A program made the position numbers and the translations under genes. The notes below the pieces were generated by a model. The model ran no database searches, was not told where the DNA came from, and was given only the letters and a program-made list of their open reading frames with translations. From positions 25,916,001 through 25,980,000 of the forward strand of contig CM060734.1 in the NCBI GenBank assembly GCA_030704615.1: a DNA stretch of 64,000 bases, written 5' to 3'. Positions 41,135-52,952 of this stretch are shown piece by piece. The DNA is from Takakia lepidozioides (taxonomy: Eukaryota; Streptophyta; Takakiopsida; Takakiales; Takakiaceae). The number at the start of each line of letters is the position of its first letter. Within the stretch, counting starts at the first letter, position 1.

Positions 41135-41459
41135 TCACGGTTTACTATTTAGGATCAGCAAACCGTTGTGAGCGAGCACCCTTCTGACGGTGAGAATCCT
41201 TTGGAAGGCTCTGTGTGCGAGCCCGAGCCCGAGCCCTGTCACTGGCTGATGGAGACGATTGAGTACCAAACGGAAATGTCTGACCCTCCTGTGGTTGATA
41301 ACGAGGTAACCTCTTAGGCATAGGAGATCCCCGCCGTTTCTTCTCTGCCATCTGTAGTGCGTAGTCCTCCGCCATGTCAAAAGGTTCCTCTATAGAACCA
41401 GTAGTATCAGAATCATCGTCCCTCCTGAGGTGTTTCGGCGGCCGAACCTTAAGTGGTTC
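41135..41459 (-). pseudogene. 3' end of extra ORF (R2)
   Basis: Minus-strand frame with MAEDYALQMAEKKRRGSPMP, RLPRYQPQEGQTFPFGTQS and SASDRARARARTQS, matching the end of the R1 extra ORF. Cut upstream by Ty3-A2. Confidence 0.65.
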
Positions 41460-43762
41460 TGTAGTGTGAAAAGAAGGGGCGTGAATCCCCTTCTATATAA
41501 TTCTAATTGTGCTCCCCTCCATTCTAAGCGGAGCAAAAGAAAGAAACGTTCTTCTAGTCTGTCCAACTGTCGTCACTTGGCTGTGGGTTTCCCTCAGGTC
41601 CTTCGTGATCAAAGTTCAAGCAATCCTCATCCACGCCGCAGCGGAAGAGAAGACATGGATGGGGAGTCAATTTGTTGTTCACTCTTGGTTCTACCTTTTA
41701 CACAACATCCCCTACCTGCAGGTACAGCACCAGCTATGCTGGTGCGATGTATTCAGTGATGCAATCAGCCCTATGTCAGTGATGAAACCCTGCCCTTGTG
41801 GGCAGTTCCCTTGGTCAGCAACACGTCGGAAGCCCCCTTTTGTAATGAGATCATGGTCTAGGTGGATGGGCAGCTCAGATCTGCCATGAACTGCAGGCCC
41901 ACTAGTTTGATCATTCAGGGTTCATGTCTTCTTGACCTTGGCTCTCCATTTGTCCATCCCTCATCAACCCTTTCTCCCTTCTTCACTTTTTCTTTCTCTC
42001 ACACTCTTTTTCTTTCATGTGTGGATTCCTCACTTTTCTCCACAACAGCATGGCTACGATGCAATGCAATGCACATCCAGCCACTGGTCCTTGCACTACC
42101 TTTCCCCAAGTGTATCCTGTTTGGTCAAGGTGCTTCATTCTACAGATCTCAATTCACACACCCTGACAGCTCTCCTTTTCTCCTCAACTTCGAACATCAG
42201 TCATTCACATGTAGGGAACACTTCTAGAAATCAGATCCAAACCCCAAAACAGTATTGACTTTCCTTCCCCATCCACGTCATCCCTTCTCAGCTCTTCAAA
42301 TCAGTTTCTTAATGACCATCCTTGTTTTCCTCATTCCACTAAGCTAGTTCTACACTGGCTCCACTGTTTTAACATCCAAGGCTGCATTGTTTTGCTGGCT
42401 GAAAACACTGAAAACAAAGAAAAGGAACACAAGAACAGCAACCATTCTGACCCTGAGGTGAGATATCCCTGTCCCCTCTCATTTTCCTAATAACAGTGTA
42501 ACAACAGGTGCATCCATCTCCACCCTATCCTGGTTTGAATTCCAGTGTCTTCATTCCATTTTTCAAAGGCCTTTTCTACTCCTCACATTTCTGTCCCCTT
42601 CAGTAGATACAAGAGACAGTTCCAAAAACTTCACAAAGTCATTCCTAAGTGCCAAAAAGGAAGCCAACACTCTTCGAACTTATCTATCTTATACTCATTG
42701 AAGCGGTGGGTCTGCCTGTCAAGAAGGCACCTTGTCATCTCCCTCGTCAGCCATTTCCGACGTTTCTTCTTATCGTGATTCCAGTTCTCATTAAGGCATG
42801 ACGGCTCTGCTTCAGCTGCTGGCACATCCTTGTGCCTGCCAACCTCTACCCTATCCTTCTACATGTGCATTTCTTCCCTATGAAGTGATCTGGTCCTACA
42901 GCCCTTAAGACAGAGAGTAGATACAAAACCTAATTATAGATAGCTTAAGCGCCATACACACCAGAAGGCGACACCGCTTCCTCTTGCACAGAATGCCAAG
43001 CCAGATCCCTTAACGTCGCTCTTTAAGGCAAGCTGATTCCCTTTGCGTAGGTGGAACTTCCTAAGATATGCTGTACTGCCAACACCACTGCAGCAGCTGC
43101 GAAAAGATGCTTACACTCTTAAATACAAAGTGATCTGGTCCTAAAGCTCAAAATCAGACAGCAGCTACAAGATTTGATCACAGACAACCTGAGGTGCTAT
43201 ACACACCAGCCTGCACTTCTCATCCCCAACACCTGCTGAGCCGCTCCATCTCCTCATTAATGTGCTCATCAAGACAATGGCGACAGCAGTGGTGCACCGC
43301 CCTTATCACAAACCTGATCCCTCAGGTTTGATCATTGCTTACGAAGAAGGCGGCACCGCTTCTTCTTGCACAGAAAGCCAAGCACGAGCTCTTAACGTTT
43401 CTCTTTAAAGCAAGCTGATACCCTTTGCGTAGGTGGAACTTTCTCAGATATCCTGTGCTGCCAGCACCACTGCAGCAGCTGCGAAAAGATGCACGCACTC
43501 TTCCCCTTCGAATTTCACATCCTGCTTCTAGGGTTCAACATCATGGATGAAAATCATTCATCCTAGGGATGAAAAAGGTGCATGTCATAACTTAGCCATA
43601 TTTTGTTCTTGGCAGATCAAAAGCATAGTCTTTCCATGGAATTACCTCAAGTTATGGACAATTCCTCCCCTTCATTAGCACGAAGGGCACTCCCTTTGTA
43701 GTAGTGCCGAAACCTGATGCCAAACAAAAACTTGAATTTTTACCCCCTGCATTCACACTACA
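41460..43762 (-). repeat. 3' LTR of Ty3-A2
   Basis: 2303 bases with TGTAGTGTGAA..TTCACACTACA ends. Compared with Ty3-A1's 5' LTR it lacks about 100 bases near 42083 and has a diverged internal duplication (GAAGGCGACACCGCTTC at 42966 and GAAGGCGGCACCGCTTC at about 43346). No gene. Confidence 0.85.
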
Positions 43763-43783
43763 TATGTAGTGTGTCTCCCTTTT

Positions 43784-44445
43784 TTAAGTGTCAGGGTCCT
43801 CACTGACCACCTTTAACGGCTGAACACCTATTGGTGGTATGAAGGGTTTTAAATCCCTCCTACTTCTTACCCATTTCTTGTCTGCTCCATCTCTCAACCT
43901 GCATCTTCGTGCAGCTTCTCCAGTCTTGGTTGTGCTTCCTGCATCCTTGTACCCCAAAAAGTCATAGGGTCCCTCCCATGGAGATGTCATGGAAGACCTC
44001 TTTCCAGGCCTCAACATCATTACCTTGCTGTTCTCCATCAACGTGCAGTAGGTATGCCCTGTTTGATGCCTTCTTTCGTAATCTCTTGCCTGTTGACGTT
44101 GCCCTTTCTTCACACTCTTTCGCAGCTTTGCCTTCATCTCTGTGAGAAGCTGGATTTTCTGCTGCATCATAAGTGTGACCTCTACTACAGATCCATCAGA
44201 ATTTACTGGTGTTGTAAGAAAATGCAACCTGTTGTCAATTCCCAGCCTTGGAATTCTACCAGTAAGTACCTGAAAAGGTGAGAATCCAGTGGAAGCATGG
44301 ACACCCATGTAACCAAACAGGGCCTTATAGAGAATCTGATCCCACTCAGTGTCGTTTCCAACTCCTAGGGTGGTGATGCTCTGTTTGAGAGACTTAATGA
44401 CCCTTTCCACCATACCGTTACACTGAGGCCAGTAGGGGGCGCTAT
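43784..44445 (-). pseudogene. pol: Integrase C-terminal part of Ty3-A2
   Basis: Open frame with APYWPQCNGMVERVIKSLKQ, whose Glu in GMVERV is the third catalytic residue, then ILYKALFGYMGVHASTGFSP, RIPRLGIDNRLHFLTTPV, KLRKSVKKGQRQQARDYERR and SPWEGPYDFLGYKDAGSTTK. Its upstream part is displaced to 51420-52193 by the chromovirus. Where the frame runs past 44445 it reads the chromovirus LTR and is meaningless. The last five bases are the target duplication GCTAT. Confidence 0.8.
44441..44445. repeat. Left target-site duplication of chromovirus (GCTAT)
   Basis: Repeated at 51415-51419. The uninterrupted Ty3-A1 sequence at about 11899 has GGGGGCGCTATGCTCCC once. Confidence 0.95.
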
Positions 44446-45169
44446 TGTCGCGGCCCTTTGCCTTGAGGGCAGGGGGTCGGGACACATGAGGGGCTGCCCC
44501 TGTGGTGGGGGCAGCGGCGGCGATAGGTATGGGGGGCTGAAGCACCCTTGAGTGCCCAAGGCACTCAAGGAGGCGGAGGCGCTCACTAGGTGGAGCCCCG
44601 CACACCGGGTTGCGGTGGAGGTGGCTCCACAAGGGGTGGTGGTAGCTTAGTGGGACTTAGTGGGGGTGGCATAGGACTCACCATGGGGTGGAGACCTCGA
44701 GGTGGGAGTCGTGGGGAGTCTTGGGACTCATCACGGTCCATTGGGGCCGCGGTGAGTGGGCCAAGACTCACCGCGACTCACCACCGGGAGTCGAGGGTTT
44801 TCGTGGTGGTTCGCCATAAAATGGCATGGCTGGTTATGAAACCCCCGCGGACAGCTACAGAAGTATATATAGGGAGTAGTAACCCCGAGAACGGTGCAAG
44901 CCCGTTGGTGACCAAAAACTAGTGAGTAAGCGAGCGAGCCGGAAAGCGACCAAAGAGTGGGGAGCTGTTCCGGACTGCCATCTACCAAAGGGAATTCTCC
45001 TAGTCCCAAATAGGTGGAGGGTTTAGAGGGAAGCGGAAGGGGACCGTTATGTCCCGGTGAGCAGCCGAAACTCCAAGTTGGCCCGGCGGCCAGGTTGGGA
45101 GTCAGGCGCGCGCATCAAAGCGAGTAACTATGACTTGAAGGGGAGTTTACCGAAGTGAGGTGTGCGACA
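44446..45169 (+). repeat. 5' LTR of chromovirus
   Basis: TGTCGCGGCCC..GTGTGCGACA. Contains a TATA box (TATATATA, 44864-44871), so transcription likely starts about 30 bases downstream and R follows. Confidence 0.95.
44864..44871 (+). promoter_or_regulatory. LTR TATA box
   Basis: TATATATA followed by GGGAG in the 5' LTR; the same in the 3' LTR at about 51109-51116. Confidence 0.7.
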
Positions 45170-45171
45170 CT

Positions 45172-45183
45172 TGGTATCAGAGC
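45172..45183 (+). promoter_or_regulatory. Primer-binding site of chromovirus
   Basis: TGGTATCAGAGC two bases after the LTR end; complementary to initiator Met tRNA. Confidence 0.95.
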
Positions 45184-45224
45184 TTAGAGTTCAGTACGCG
45201 ATCGTCCTTGGGATTGGCCTCATC

Positions 45225-46304
45225 ATGGGGTCGGGCAAGCCGAAGCGAAAGCGGAACGGCCCAAAAGATGATGACCCCGGTGAGCCCGATGGGGGCGACG
45301 TGTCACCGAGGCGGCCGTTTGAGGAAGCGATTAATGTTTCCGAAAACGAGGCCGCTCAGGAGCGGGAGGAATCCGAGGAGTCGGAGCCCGAGGAATCTTT
45401 GAGAGCTCCGACAAACCAAGAGATGCCTCCCATGCCGGCAGCCTTTTGGGAAGGGTTGTTGGCGCAGTTTGGCGGGACGTTGAAAGACGTGTTGAAGGCG
45501 GCTAATGCCACTTCCACCAAGGCAAAGTTTAAGGTGAAGCCTAAGGAACCTGGCACCTTCGAGGGCGTTCGAAACCGGAAGGCACTCAACACCTGGCTCC
45601 TGGAGCTAGAGCAGTACTTCCGGGCGGCCAAGTTGAGTGACGAGGATCGGGTGGAAGTGGCTCCCACCTATTTGAGGGGCTATGCTCAACAATGGTGGCA
45701 GAAACGCCTTCACGACCGAGGCCCAAGCCCGGAAACCTTGAACTGGAGTGAGTTCAAGGAATTGATGAAGAGACAGTTTGTGCCCCTCAACGCATCCTGG
45801 CTTGCCCGGGACAAGATGAGGAATTTGAAGCAAACAGATGACATTCGGGGGTATGTCCAGGCTTTCAATGTGCTGTTGCTCGAAGTCGCGGACATGGCAG
45901 AACCAGAAATGGTCTTCAACTTTGTGGCGGGACTGGCCCCATGGGCTAGGCGGAAGTTGGAGGAGAAGCCACCCAAGACTTTGAACGAGGCAATTGAGAG
46001 AGCTGAATGTTTCTCGGATGTCCCTAGGGGTGAGAGACAAGGCCGTACGGAGCTGAACCACAAGAAGACCCGGCGGGAAGGTGACTCCTCCGACCGGAAA
46101 AGAAGTGGGATAGGCCACGCGGCGAAAATGGCACGTGGAAATCGAAGGGAGGTCCCTCACACGTCAAGGCGGCACCCGGTGCTTCGAAAGGAAAAGCGGG
46201 TGGAGCGACTTATGGCGGACAGAAGGCGACCTTTGATGGAGTGTGTTTCAATTGCGGGGAGCCCGGGCACATGGCCAAGAAGTGCACGAAGCCCCGGCAA
46301 TTGA
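45225..46304 (+). CDS. gag: Chromovirus Gag
   Basis: Starts at the ATG of [17 protein letters not shown]. Gag core: [78 protein letters not shown]. After about 46095 the natural continuation is in the -1 frame, where a basic Gly-rich linker leads to the knuckle [14 protein letters not shown]. The end of this frame (from about 46100 to 46304) is therefore an out-of-frame reading. The shift sits at GGAAAAGAAG. It may be a one-base change or consensus error; other chromoviruses of this type usually use one continuous frame. Confidence 0.85.
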   Translation: MGSGKPKRKRNGPKDDDPGEPDGGDVSPRRPFEEAINVSENEAAQEREESEESEPEESLRAPTNQEMPPMPAAFWEGLLAQFGGTLKDVLKAANATSTKAKFKVKPKEPGTFEGVRNRKALNTWLLELEQYFRAAKLSDEDRVEVAPTYLRGYAQQWWQKRLHDRGPSPETLNWSEFKELMKRQFVPLNASWLARDKMRNLKQTDDIRGYVQAFNVLLLEVADMAEPEMVFNFVAGLAPWARRKLEEKPPKTLNEAIERAECFSDVPRGERQGRTELNHKKTRREGDSSDRKRSGIGHAAKMARGNRREVPHTSRRHPVLRKEKRVERLMADRRRPLMECVSIAGSPGTWPRSARSPGN

Positions 46305-48781
46305 ACATGACTCGGGCGACCACGGAGCTGTCGGAAGATACCATCAGTCGCTTGGTGGAAGCGGTGGTCGCCAGGACTTGCAAGGTAGGCAAATTTTCTT
46401 GTGAGTTGTATCAGGAAACTGGCGCCTTACGAAAAGGGAGTCAGTTATTGTTCGTGGATGGGATAATATCCGGAACTAATGTGTCGTTGTTGGTGGACAC
46501 AGGAGCGTCGCACTCCTTCATGACGCCGGCGGCGGCGCGAAAGTTGGGACTCCCGACAAGTGACGTGGGGGCCTCTATTGAGGTGCGCTCTGCCAAAGGA
46601 GAACCTCAGTTGGCGACAAGGTTGGCGTTTGATGTTCCTCTTCAACTGGGGAGTTGGGAGGGACGTGAGAACTTCACTATCTGCGAGATCGATGGAGTGG
46701 ATCTCATTTTGGGAATGACCTTTTTGAGCAAATCCGGAGCGGTCATAGATGGCCGCAAGAGAGTAGTCACGCTGCCATGTGGGAATGGTGGCGAGGTTTT
46801 ACGAGTGTCGGAAACGCCCAAATCCGTGGGAGGGCGAATAAACCTTCTATCAGCAAAGGAGTGGGCCGTGGAGGAGACACACGAGTCCCAGTTTTTGCTT
46901 TACATTAGAGAAGTGAAAGGAGAAGGCGATGGGGAGCCGAGCCCAGATTGGATCAAGGGGATTTTGGAGAAATACCAGGATGTGATGCCGGAGGATTTAC
47001 CAAGCGGCTTGCCACCGCGAAGAGGAGTTGACCACAAAATTGAGGTGATACCGGGATCGGAACCGCCTGCCAAGGCGCCCTACCGGTTGAGCCACAAAGA
47101 GTTGGTCGAGCTGAAGACTCAGCTCAAAGATCTAATGTCAAAGGGGTACATCCGGCCGAGTAAGTCACCTTACGGAGCCCCGGTGCTATTTGCAGACAAG
47201 AAGGATGGGACGCTGCGGATGTGTGTCGATTACAGGGCTCTGAATAAGGTGACTATCAAAAACCGGTACCCTTTGCCAAGGATCGACGACCTCTTCGATC
47301 GGTTGGCAGGAGCGAAGTATTTCAGCCGGATCGACTTGCGCTCCGGCTATCACCAAATTCGGGTGGCGGAAGGAGATGAGGAGAAGACCGCGTGCAGGAC
47401 AAGGTATGGTTCATATGAGTTCTTGGTGATGCCTTTTGGGCTCACCAATGCACCAGCGACATTTAGCACGCTGATGAACAGCCTTTTCCAGGAGTGGTTG
47501 GATGACTTTGTGATCGTGTACATCGACGACATCTTGGTGTACTCGAAAACAAAGGAGGAGCACCTGGAGCACCTCAAAAGGGTGTTCCAAAAATTGCGAG
47601 AAGGGAAGCTGTATGCCAAAGCTTCAAAGTGCGAATTCGGGGTCACAAAAGTGGAGTTCTTGGGGCACGTGATTACACAGGATGGGATCAAAATGGATGA
47701 CAGAAAGGTGAGGGCGATCTTGGACTGGGAGCCTCCGACTTCGGTCCCGGGAGTGCGATCCTTCCTAGGACTCGCCTCCTATTACCGGAAGTATGTGAGA
47801 AATTTCGCCAAGATCGCGGGGCCGCTGTCGGACCTTCTGTGTAAATCCAAAGTCTGGGTATGGAACACATTTTGTGGCCAAGCTTTTGCTGAATTGAAGC
47901 AGCGGATGACGGAAGCTCCAGTCTTAAAAATCCCGGAGTTCGATCGTCCGTTTGAGATTCATACAGATGCATCGGACTTCGCAATTGGGGGTGTACTTAT
48001 GCAAGATGGACGTCCAGTGGCTTACGAAAGTAAGAAACTGAATGAAGTGGAGCGACGGTGGCCGACGCACGAAAAAGAGATGAAGGCGGTGGTACATTGC
48101 CTTGAACTCTGGCGCCACTATGTTGGTTCCAACCCAGTGAAGGTGTTCACGGACAATGTCACGGTGAAGTATTTTGCCACGCAGCCCAAGTTGTCCCCAA
48201 AACAACTTAGGTGGCAAGATACTTTGGCAGTGTTCGACGTGGATATCCAGTACAAACCGGGACGGGACAATGTGGTGGCCGATGCTTTAAGTAGAAAGCA
48301 GCAGCTCTTGTTGGTGTACAAGGGCGAGACGGCGCTCCAAAGGAAGATCCGGAAGGCTTGCCGGAAGGATGAGCTGGCAAAGTGCGTGATGCAGAACTTG
48401 AGAATGGGGGTTAAATCGCAGTTCCACTTGCAAAACGGACTGCTCCGGTATAAGCAAAAACGTCTCTATGTGCCAAAGGGAGGGATCAGGGATAGTCTCT
48501 TGAGAGAATGCCATGATAGCCCGCTTGCGGGCCACGGTGGAGCCAAGCGCACTGCGGCACTCTTGAAGAAAGAGTATTTCTGGCCCAAACTGAGGGAGGA
48601 GGCAGAGGAGTATGTAAAGACATGCACCACATGCCAACAAAACCGGAGCGAGTATAAAAAAAGCGGGGCTGTTACAACCCTTGCCGATTCCAGAGGGGAC
48701 TTGGGAAAGCGTCTCGATGGATTTCATGACTGCTATGCCGCTGTCAAAAGGATTCGATGCAATCATGGTGGTGGTAGATAG
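46241..48781 (+). CDS. pol: Chromovirus Pol: protease, reverse transcriptase, RNase H, integrase zinc finger
   Basis: Begins with the Gag knuckle [14 protein letters not shown]. Aspartic protease DTGASHSFM (from 46495); reverse transcriptase with [19 protein letters not shown] and YIDDILVYS (47519 onward); RNase H with [14 protein letters not shown] and [10 protein letters not shown]; integrase HHCC finger ([27 protein letters not shown]). The frame fails at an A7 run at about 48655-48661; the integrase core continues in the next frame from about 48681. All catalytic residues that I can see are kept. Confidence 0.92.
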   Translation: MCFNCGEPGHMAKKCTKPRQLNMTRATTELSEDTISRLVEAVVARTCKVGKFSCELYQETGALRKGSQLLFVDGIISGTNVSLLVDTGASHSFMTPAAARKLGLPTSDVGASIEVRSAKGEPQLATRLAFDVPLQLGSWEGRENFTICEIDGVDLILGMTFLSKSGAVIDGRKRVVTLPCGNGGEVLRVSETPKSVGGRINLLSAKEWAVEETHESQFLLYIREVKGEGDGEPSPDWIKGILEKYQDVMPEDLPSGLPPRRGVDHKIEVIPGSEPPAKAPYRLSHKELVELKTQLKDLMSKGYIRPSKSPYGAPVLFADKKDGTLRMCVDYRALNKVTIKNRYPLPRIDDLFDRLAGAKYFSRIDLRSGYHQIRVAEGDEEKTACRTRYGSYEFLVMPFGLTNAPATFSTLMNSLFQEWLDDFVIVYIDDILVYSKTKEEHLEHLKRVFQKLREGKLYAKASKCEFGVTKVEFLGHVITQDGIKMDDRKVRAILDWEPPTSVPGVRSFLGLASYYRKYVRNFAKIAGPLSDLLCKSKVWVWNTFCGQAFAELKQRMTEAPVLKIPEFDRPFEIHTDASDFAIGGVLMQDGRPVAYESKKLNEVERRWPTHEKEMKAVVHCLELWRHYVGSNPVKVFTDNVTVKYFATQPKLSPKQLRWQDTLAVFDVDIQYKPGRDNVVADALSRKQQLLLVYKGETALQRKIRKACRKDELAKCVMQNLRMGVKSQFHLQNGLLRYKQKRLYVPKGGIRDSLLRECHDSPLAGHGGAKRTAALLKKEYFWPKLREEAEEYVKTCTTCQQNRSEYKKSGAVTTLADSRGDLGKRLDGFHDCYAAVKRIRCNHGGGR

Positions 48782-49784
48782 GTTCAGTAAAATGGCCCAT
48801 TTCATCCCCACCAAGGAGACGGCTACTGCGCAGGAGACAGGGCGACTTTACTTCGCCCACGTCTTAAAGCATCATGGAGTCCCGAAGGATATTGTCTCGG
48901 ACCGCGACCCAAAGTTTACGAGTAAATTCTGGAGAGCACTTTGGAAGAAGATGGGGACGAGGCTGAAGATGAGCACCGCCTTCCGACCTACGACGGACGG
49001 CCAAACGGAAAGAGTGAATTCCGTAGTGAAGCAATTCTTGCGGAATTACGTGTCGGCAGACCAATCAGACTGGATGGAACACTTAGACGCGGCAGAGTTC
49101 TGTTATAATAACACAGAACACTCCGCGACGGGAGTTTCCCCTTTTGTGTTGGTCTATGGAAAAGCACCTCTGGTGCCGACAAGTTGGGCCGCCCAGGACG
49201 TTGAGGAACCGGCAGTAGCGGCGGTACTGGAAGAACGCGAGCGTTTGTTGAAGCTCGCAAAGTACAACATTGCCAAAGCTAGGAAACGGTATGAAAGGCA
49301 GGCGAATCGGAAGCGGAGGGAAGTGAAGTTTGAGGCAGGCACAGAGGTCTGGTTGAACATCAAGAATTTTCGACTACCTCCGGAAATGAGTCCGAAGTTC
49401 GTACCTCCGTATGCGGGTCCCTTTCGCATTCGGAGGGTTATGAATGAGGATGTGTATGAATTGGAGCTGCCAGCAAACAGCAAGGTGCACCCAGTATTCC
49501 ATGTCTCCCTTTTGAAGCCTTACTTCAAAGATGAAGCACGTCCGAATCGGCAGCAAGTGTTGCGTCCGCCACCTATGCTGTTGGATCATGAAAATGAACC
49601 CGAGTACGAGGTGGAGGCAATACTTAAGTCGAGGAGGTTCAAGAACCGAGAAACGGAGTATCTCGTCAAATGGAAGGGCTATCATCTTGTGGAGGCATCT
49701 TGGGTGCGTGCCTCAGAAATGGGAAACGCATCCGAGGCAGTTGCAGCGTTCGAAGGGCGACCTCAAAAGCGGAAGAAGCGTTGA
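48681..49784 (+). CDS. pol: Chromovirus integrase core and chromodomain
   Basis: Continues Pol after the A7 shift. Catalytic Asp in [11 protein letters not shown], Asp in [12 protein letters not shown], Glu in [21 protein letters not shown] and [12 protein letters not shown] of the C-terminal domain; and a chromodomain at about 49603-49762 ([28 protein letters not shown]) with its aromatic cage-like residues. It joins element cDNA to chromosomal DNA, and the chromodomain is expected to recognise modified histones. Confidence 0.92.
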   Translation: MPIPEGTWESVSMDFMTAMPLSKGFDAIMVVVDRFSKMAHFIPTKETATAQETGRLYFAHVLKHHGVPKDIVSDRDPKFTSKFWRALWKKMGTRLKMSTAFRPTTDGQTERVNSVVKQFLRNYVSADQSDWMEHLDAAEFCYNNTEHSATGVSPFVLVYGKAPLVPTSWAAQDVEEPAVAAVLEERERLLKLAKYNIAKARKRYERQANRKRREVKFEAGTEVWLNIKNFRLPPEMSPKFVPPYAGPFRIRRVMNEDVYELELPANSKVHPVFHVSLLKPYFKDEARPNRQQVLRPPPMLLDHENEPEYEVEAILKSRRFKNRETEYLVKWKGYHLVEASWVRASEMGNASEAVAAFEGRPQKRKKR

Positions 49785-50690
49785 TGGGGACATCAACCTT
49801 GGAGCGTGGGGGAGGAAATGCATGCTTAGCCCGGTTTAGCTAGCTCAGGAATCCGATTGCAAAAACTTGTATTGTATAAAAATTTGTGATAAAGGAAATG
49901 GGTTCCAAATATTGTGCGTCCTATTGTGTTTGGAATGGTGATGCATGGTGTGGTTGGCTGGTGTGTAGAATGCATGCTAGCTTACAAAAGTGGGAGAGGT
50001 AAATTGGGTTAATCGTGTGTTTGCGCAGTGCCGAAATCGGGTGACTCCCATCCAAGGGGCAAGGAAACTTGCGCCTTATTTGGGAGTTCAAGTGCTAGTG
50101 CGCACCTGGCGCGTGCGCGTACTATAACTGCGCTACCGAGGGGGTTGCCTTGTAGTGCGGGCTAACGCGGAAGCTACGTGCTTCCGTTCACGTACTATAA
50201 TCGTGTAGCCTCGGGACGAAGTCGTAGTGCGGCTTCGGCGTGTTCCCGTACCTCAGGCCAGCATTCCAAGGCGGACCCAATTGTAGTGATTGGGGCGCAC
50301 GGTTGGTTCAAGGTTATCTTCCTAGTCAAAGAGGGTTTCAGGTGAACCCTTGCTCAAGGTGATGCCAAAAGCGGCATCATGAGCGATCGCAAGCAATGTT
50401 GTTGCAGTAAGGCGATTCGATCCTCGGGGAGGATCGTTCCTTGGCCTTGAAGTAGGCCAAGAAGAGTGCACTGGGAGGAGCTGGAGAGGCTCCACCCTTG
50501 GCCGGGACTTGGAGGAAGTCGGCCGAACTAGCTAGTGGAGAGTGGAGTCAAGTGTGGGGTTTGGTTCTTTGCCATGGGACGCCATGGTACGGAAACAAAC
50601 TCCTTGATGTGGGACGCCACAACTTGGATGTTCGTTTCTACAAAATGGACAAGTCGATGAGGACATCGACTCCCTGTTGGTAGGGGTGTG
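49785..50690 (+). other. 3' untranslated region of chromovirus
   Basis: About 0.9 kb without a gene. It holds two related blocks around CGTACTATAA followed by a GTAGTGCGG word (about 50116-50160 and 50190-50232), and ends in a purine-rich GGTAGGGGTGTG just before the 3' LTR that may be the polypurine tract. Confidence 0.7.
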
Positions 50691-51414
50691 TGTCGCGGCC
50701 CTTTGCCTTGAGGGCAGGGGGTCGGGACACATGAGGGGCTGCCCCTGTGGTGGGGGCAGCGGCGGCGATAGGTATGGGGGGCTGAAGCACCCTTGAGTGC
50801 CCAAGGCACTCAAGGAGGCGGAGGCGCTCACTAGGTGGAGCCCCGCACACCGGGTTGCGGTGGAGGTGGCTCCACAAGGGGTGGTGGTAGCTTAGTGGGA
50901 CTTAGTGGGGGTGGCATAGGACTCACCATGGGGTGGAGACCTCGAGGTGGGAGTCGTGGGGAGTCTTGGGACTCATCACGGTCCATTGGGGCCGCGGTGA
51001 GTGGGCCAAGACTCACCGCGACTCACCACCGGGAGTCGAGGGTTTTCGTGGTGGTTCGCCATAAAATGGCATGGCTGGTTATGAAACCCCCGCGGACAGC
51101 TACAGAAGTATATATAGGGAGTAGTAACCCCGAGAACGGTGCAAGCCCGTTGGTGACCAAAAACTAGTGAGTAAGCGAGCGAGCCGGAAAGCGACCAAAG
51201 AGTGGGGAGCTGTTCCGGACTGCCATCTACCAAAGGGAATTCTCCTAGTCCCAAATAGGTGGAGGGTTTAGAGGGAAGCGGAAGGGGACCGTTATGTCCC
51301 GGTGAGCAGCCGAAACTCCAAGTTGGCCCGGCGGCCAGGTTGGGAGTCAGGCGCGCGCATCAAAGCGAGTAACTATGACTTGAAGGGGAGTTTACCGAAG
51401 TGAGGTGTGCGACA
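50691..51414 (+). repeat. 3' LTR of chromovirus
   Basis: Same length as the 5' LTR and identical wherever I compared. Followed by the second GCTAT. Confidence 0.95.
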
Positions 51415-51419
51415 GCTAT

Positions 51420-52193
51420 GCTCCCTCTTTATACCGTATTCGTGGCATGTGTCTTCAAACTCACCTCCCCACTCTGTGCCATTGTCAGTGAGCAACGTAT
51501 GTGGGCAGCTATACCTGTCAATTACTTCTTCCTCAAGAAAGCGGGCAGCAAGGGCTGCTGTATGATCTGCCACTGTTGCAGCTTCTATCCATTTTGAGAA
51601 GTGATCGATTGCCACCAGAAAGTACTGATTGCCCCTGCTGGTTATAGGTAATGGTCCTGCCGTGTCCATTGCAACTCTGAAAAACAGATCCACTACTGGA
51701 ATGCTGTGAAGTTTTGAGCTACCTGAGCGCAACACTCCGTTCTGTTTGGCCATCTGACATTTACCACAGCCCTTGAGTACTTGCCTGATGAGTTTTGTTC
51801 TATCATGCCAGAAATAACGTCGGCATATCTCCTCTTGTGTTCTTCTGACTCCAAAGTGGCCAGTGGCTTCATGTACTTCAATGATTATTGCCCCTCTGTC
51901 AGTTCTTGGTGGAACTACCCTTCCATCAAAGTAGACCTCACCTTTGAGATATGAGTACTGCCTTGCCCGCCTCTTGGCTCTCTTGCTCTCCTCTTTTGTC
52001 AGGTAGTCATTGACTTCTCCAAAACATAAGAGGTGCATGACTTCCACATCATCAAGCACATCAGGTTGCCTTTCCTCCTTAACAGCTGCTGTATGATGGT
52101 CAGAGCTGATGAGAGAGCTTTTCCCCCATCTTTCAGCCTCACGTAATAATGACATCTGAGTAGCTTTGGTGGGTGCGGTCCATGGTACCCAGT
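51420..52193 (-). pseudogene. pol: Integrase N-terminal and core segment of Ty3-A2
   Basis: Open minus-strand frame nearly identical to Ty3-A1: HEATGHFGVRRTQEEICRRY, GCGKCQMAKQNG, VAMDTAGPLP, LLTDNGTEWGGEFEDTCHEY. It contains the site TATTCGTGG uninterrupted, where MULE-B entered the A1 copy. Cut on one side by the chromovirus and at 52193 by MULE-C. The last nine bases before MULE-C, GTACCCAGT, are its presumed target duplication. Confidence 0.85.
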
Positions 52194-52952
52194 GAGGTTT
52201 GCTATTTCATGAGCATGAGCGGCATGAGCGGCATGAGCAGAGTAGTAACACAATCGGTTTTCATGAGCAGAAGTACAAATTTCGAAAATAAAAAACAATA
52301 AAAAACAATAATTTAATGCAATGTGTCAGAAAAAACAAATATATTATTCGGCCCCTTGAAGGGAAAATTGCACTTTTGACAGTTGTGCTCATGATATTTC
52401 GTCTTCCGCTCATGCCAATTGCCAGCGACATGTGCAAATATGGCGCCGAATTTCGCAGTAATAGGGTCCGTAACCTGAAAAAACGGGGACGTATTTCGCG
52501 GCAATAGGTCTCTCTGGCGAAAAATGGTGCCGAATTCCGCGGCTATAGGTCCCCTCATGACAGGTAATTCGGCGCCATTTTTCCAGTGCATGTTCGGACT
52601 TAGCCAGTTTTCGGCCCAAAAAAGAGAAATTCGGCGCCATTTTTCCAGACACGGTACCAGTGCATGTTGGGACTTAGCCAGTTTTCGGCCCCAAAAAGAG
52701 AAATTCGGCGCCATTTTCCCAAACACAGGTACCAATGCATGTTGGGACTTAGCGAGTTTTCGGCCCCAAAAAGAGAAATTCGGCGCCATTTTTCCAGAAA
52801 TGGCCCCACAACTGCTTCGGTTGGATCTCAGTTTGAATGGAATATTGCCTCATTCCAGGAGTTTTGGGTGCATTTCATTACACTGCAAAAAAAAAGTCTG
52901 ATACAGCAAAATGCATTTGAAAATATCCATATGGAGGATTCCGTTTGCCCCA
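52194..52952. repeat. Left terminus and diverged palindrome array of MULE-C
   Basis: After the terminal repeats come six words centred on GGCGCC or GGTGCC, such as AAATTCGGCGCCATTTTTCC (52625, 52702, 52781) and TGGCGCCGAATTTCGC (52440), with repeated spacers (GTGCATGTTGGGACTTAGC). Arms are TTCGG rather than TGCGG. No gene. Confidence 0.8.

Larger units (their letters stand above)
40186..41459 (-). mobile_element. R2: inverted member of the R family inserted in R1's 3' LTR
   Basis: A full inverted LTR (40186-41103, TGTCGAGC..CTCTAACA on this strand), then its polypurine tract and the 3' end of the extra ORF on the minus strand, until Ty3-A2 interrupts at 41460. The 5' part of R2 is not visible. 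The intact LTR edge at the junction fits insertion rather than rearrangement. Confidence 0.7.
44446..51414 (+). mobile_element. Complete, very young chromovirus (Ty3 with chromodomain)
   Basis: 6969 bases with two 724-base LTRs that look identical, TG..CA ends, an initiator-Met primer-binding site, gag-pol with a C-terminal chromodomain, a polypurine-like tract and a 5-bp target duplication. Chromodomain integrases steer insertion toward modified heterochromatin. Only two frame breaks are seen, both at or near A runs. Confidence 0.95.

Noticed and set aside
44590-45009. Gly-rich and Pro-rich open frames in chromovirus LTRs
   Set aside because: Identical in both LTRs and located in promoter and U5 sequence; chance frames in GC-rich DNA.
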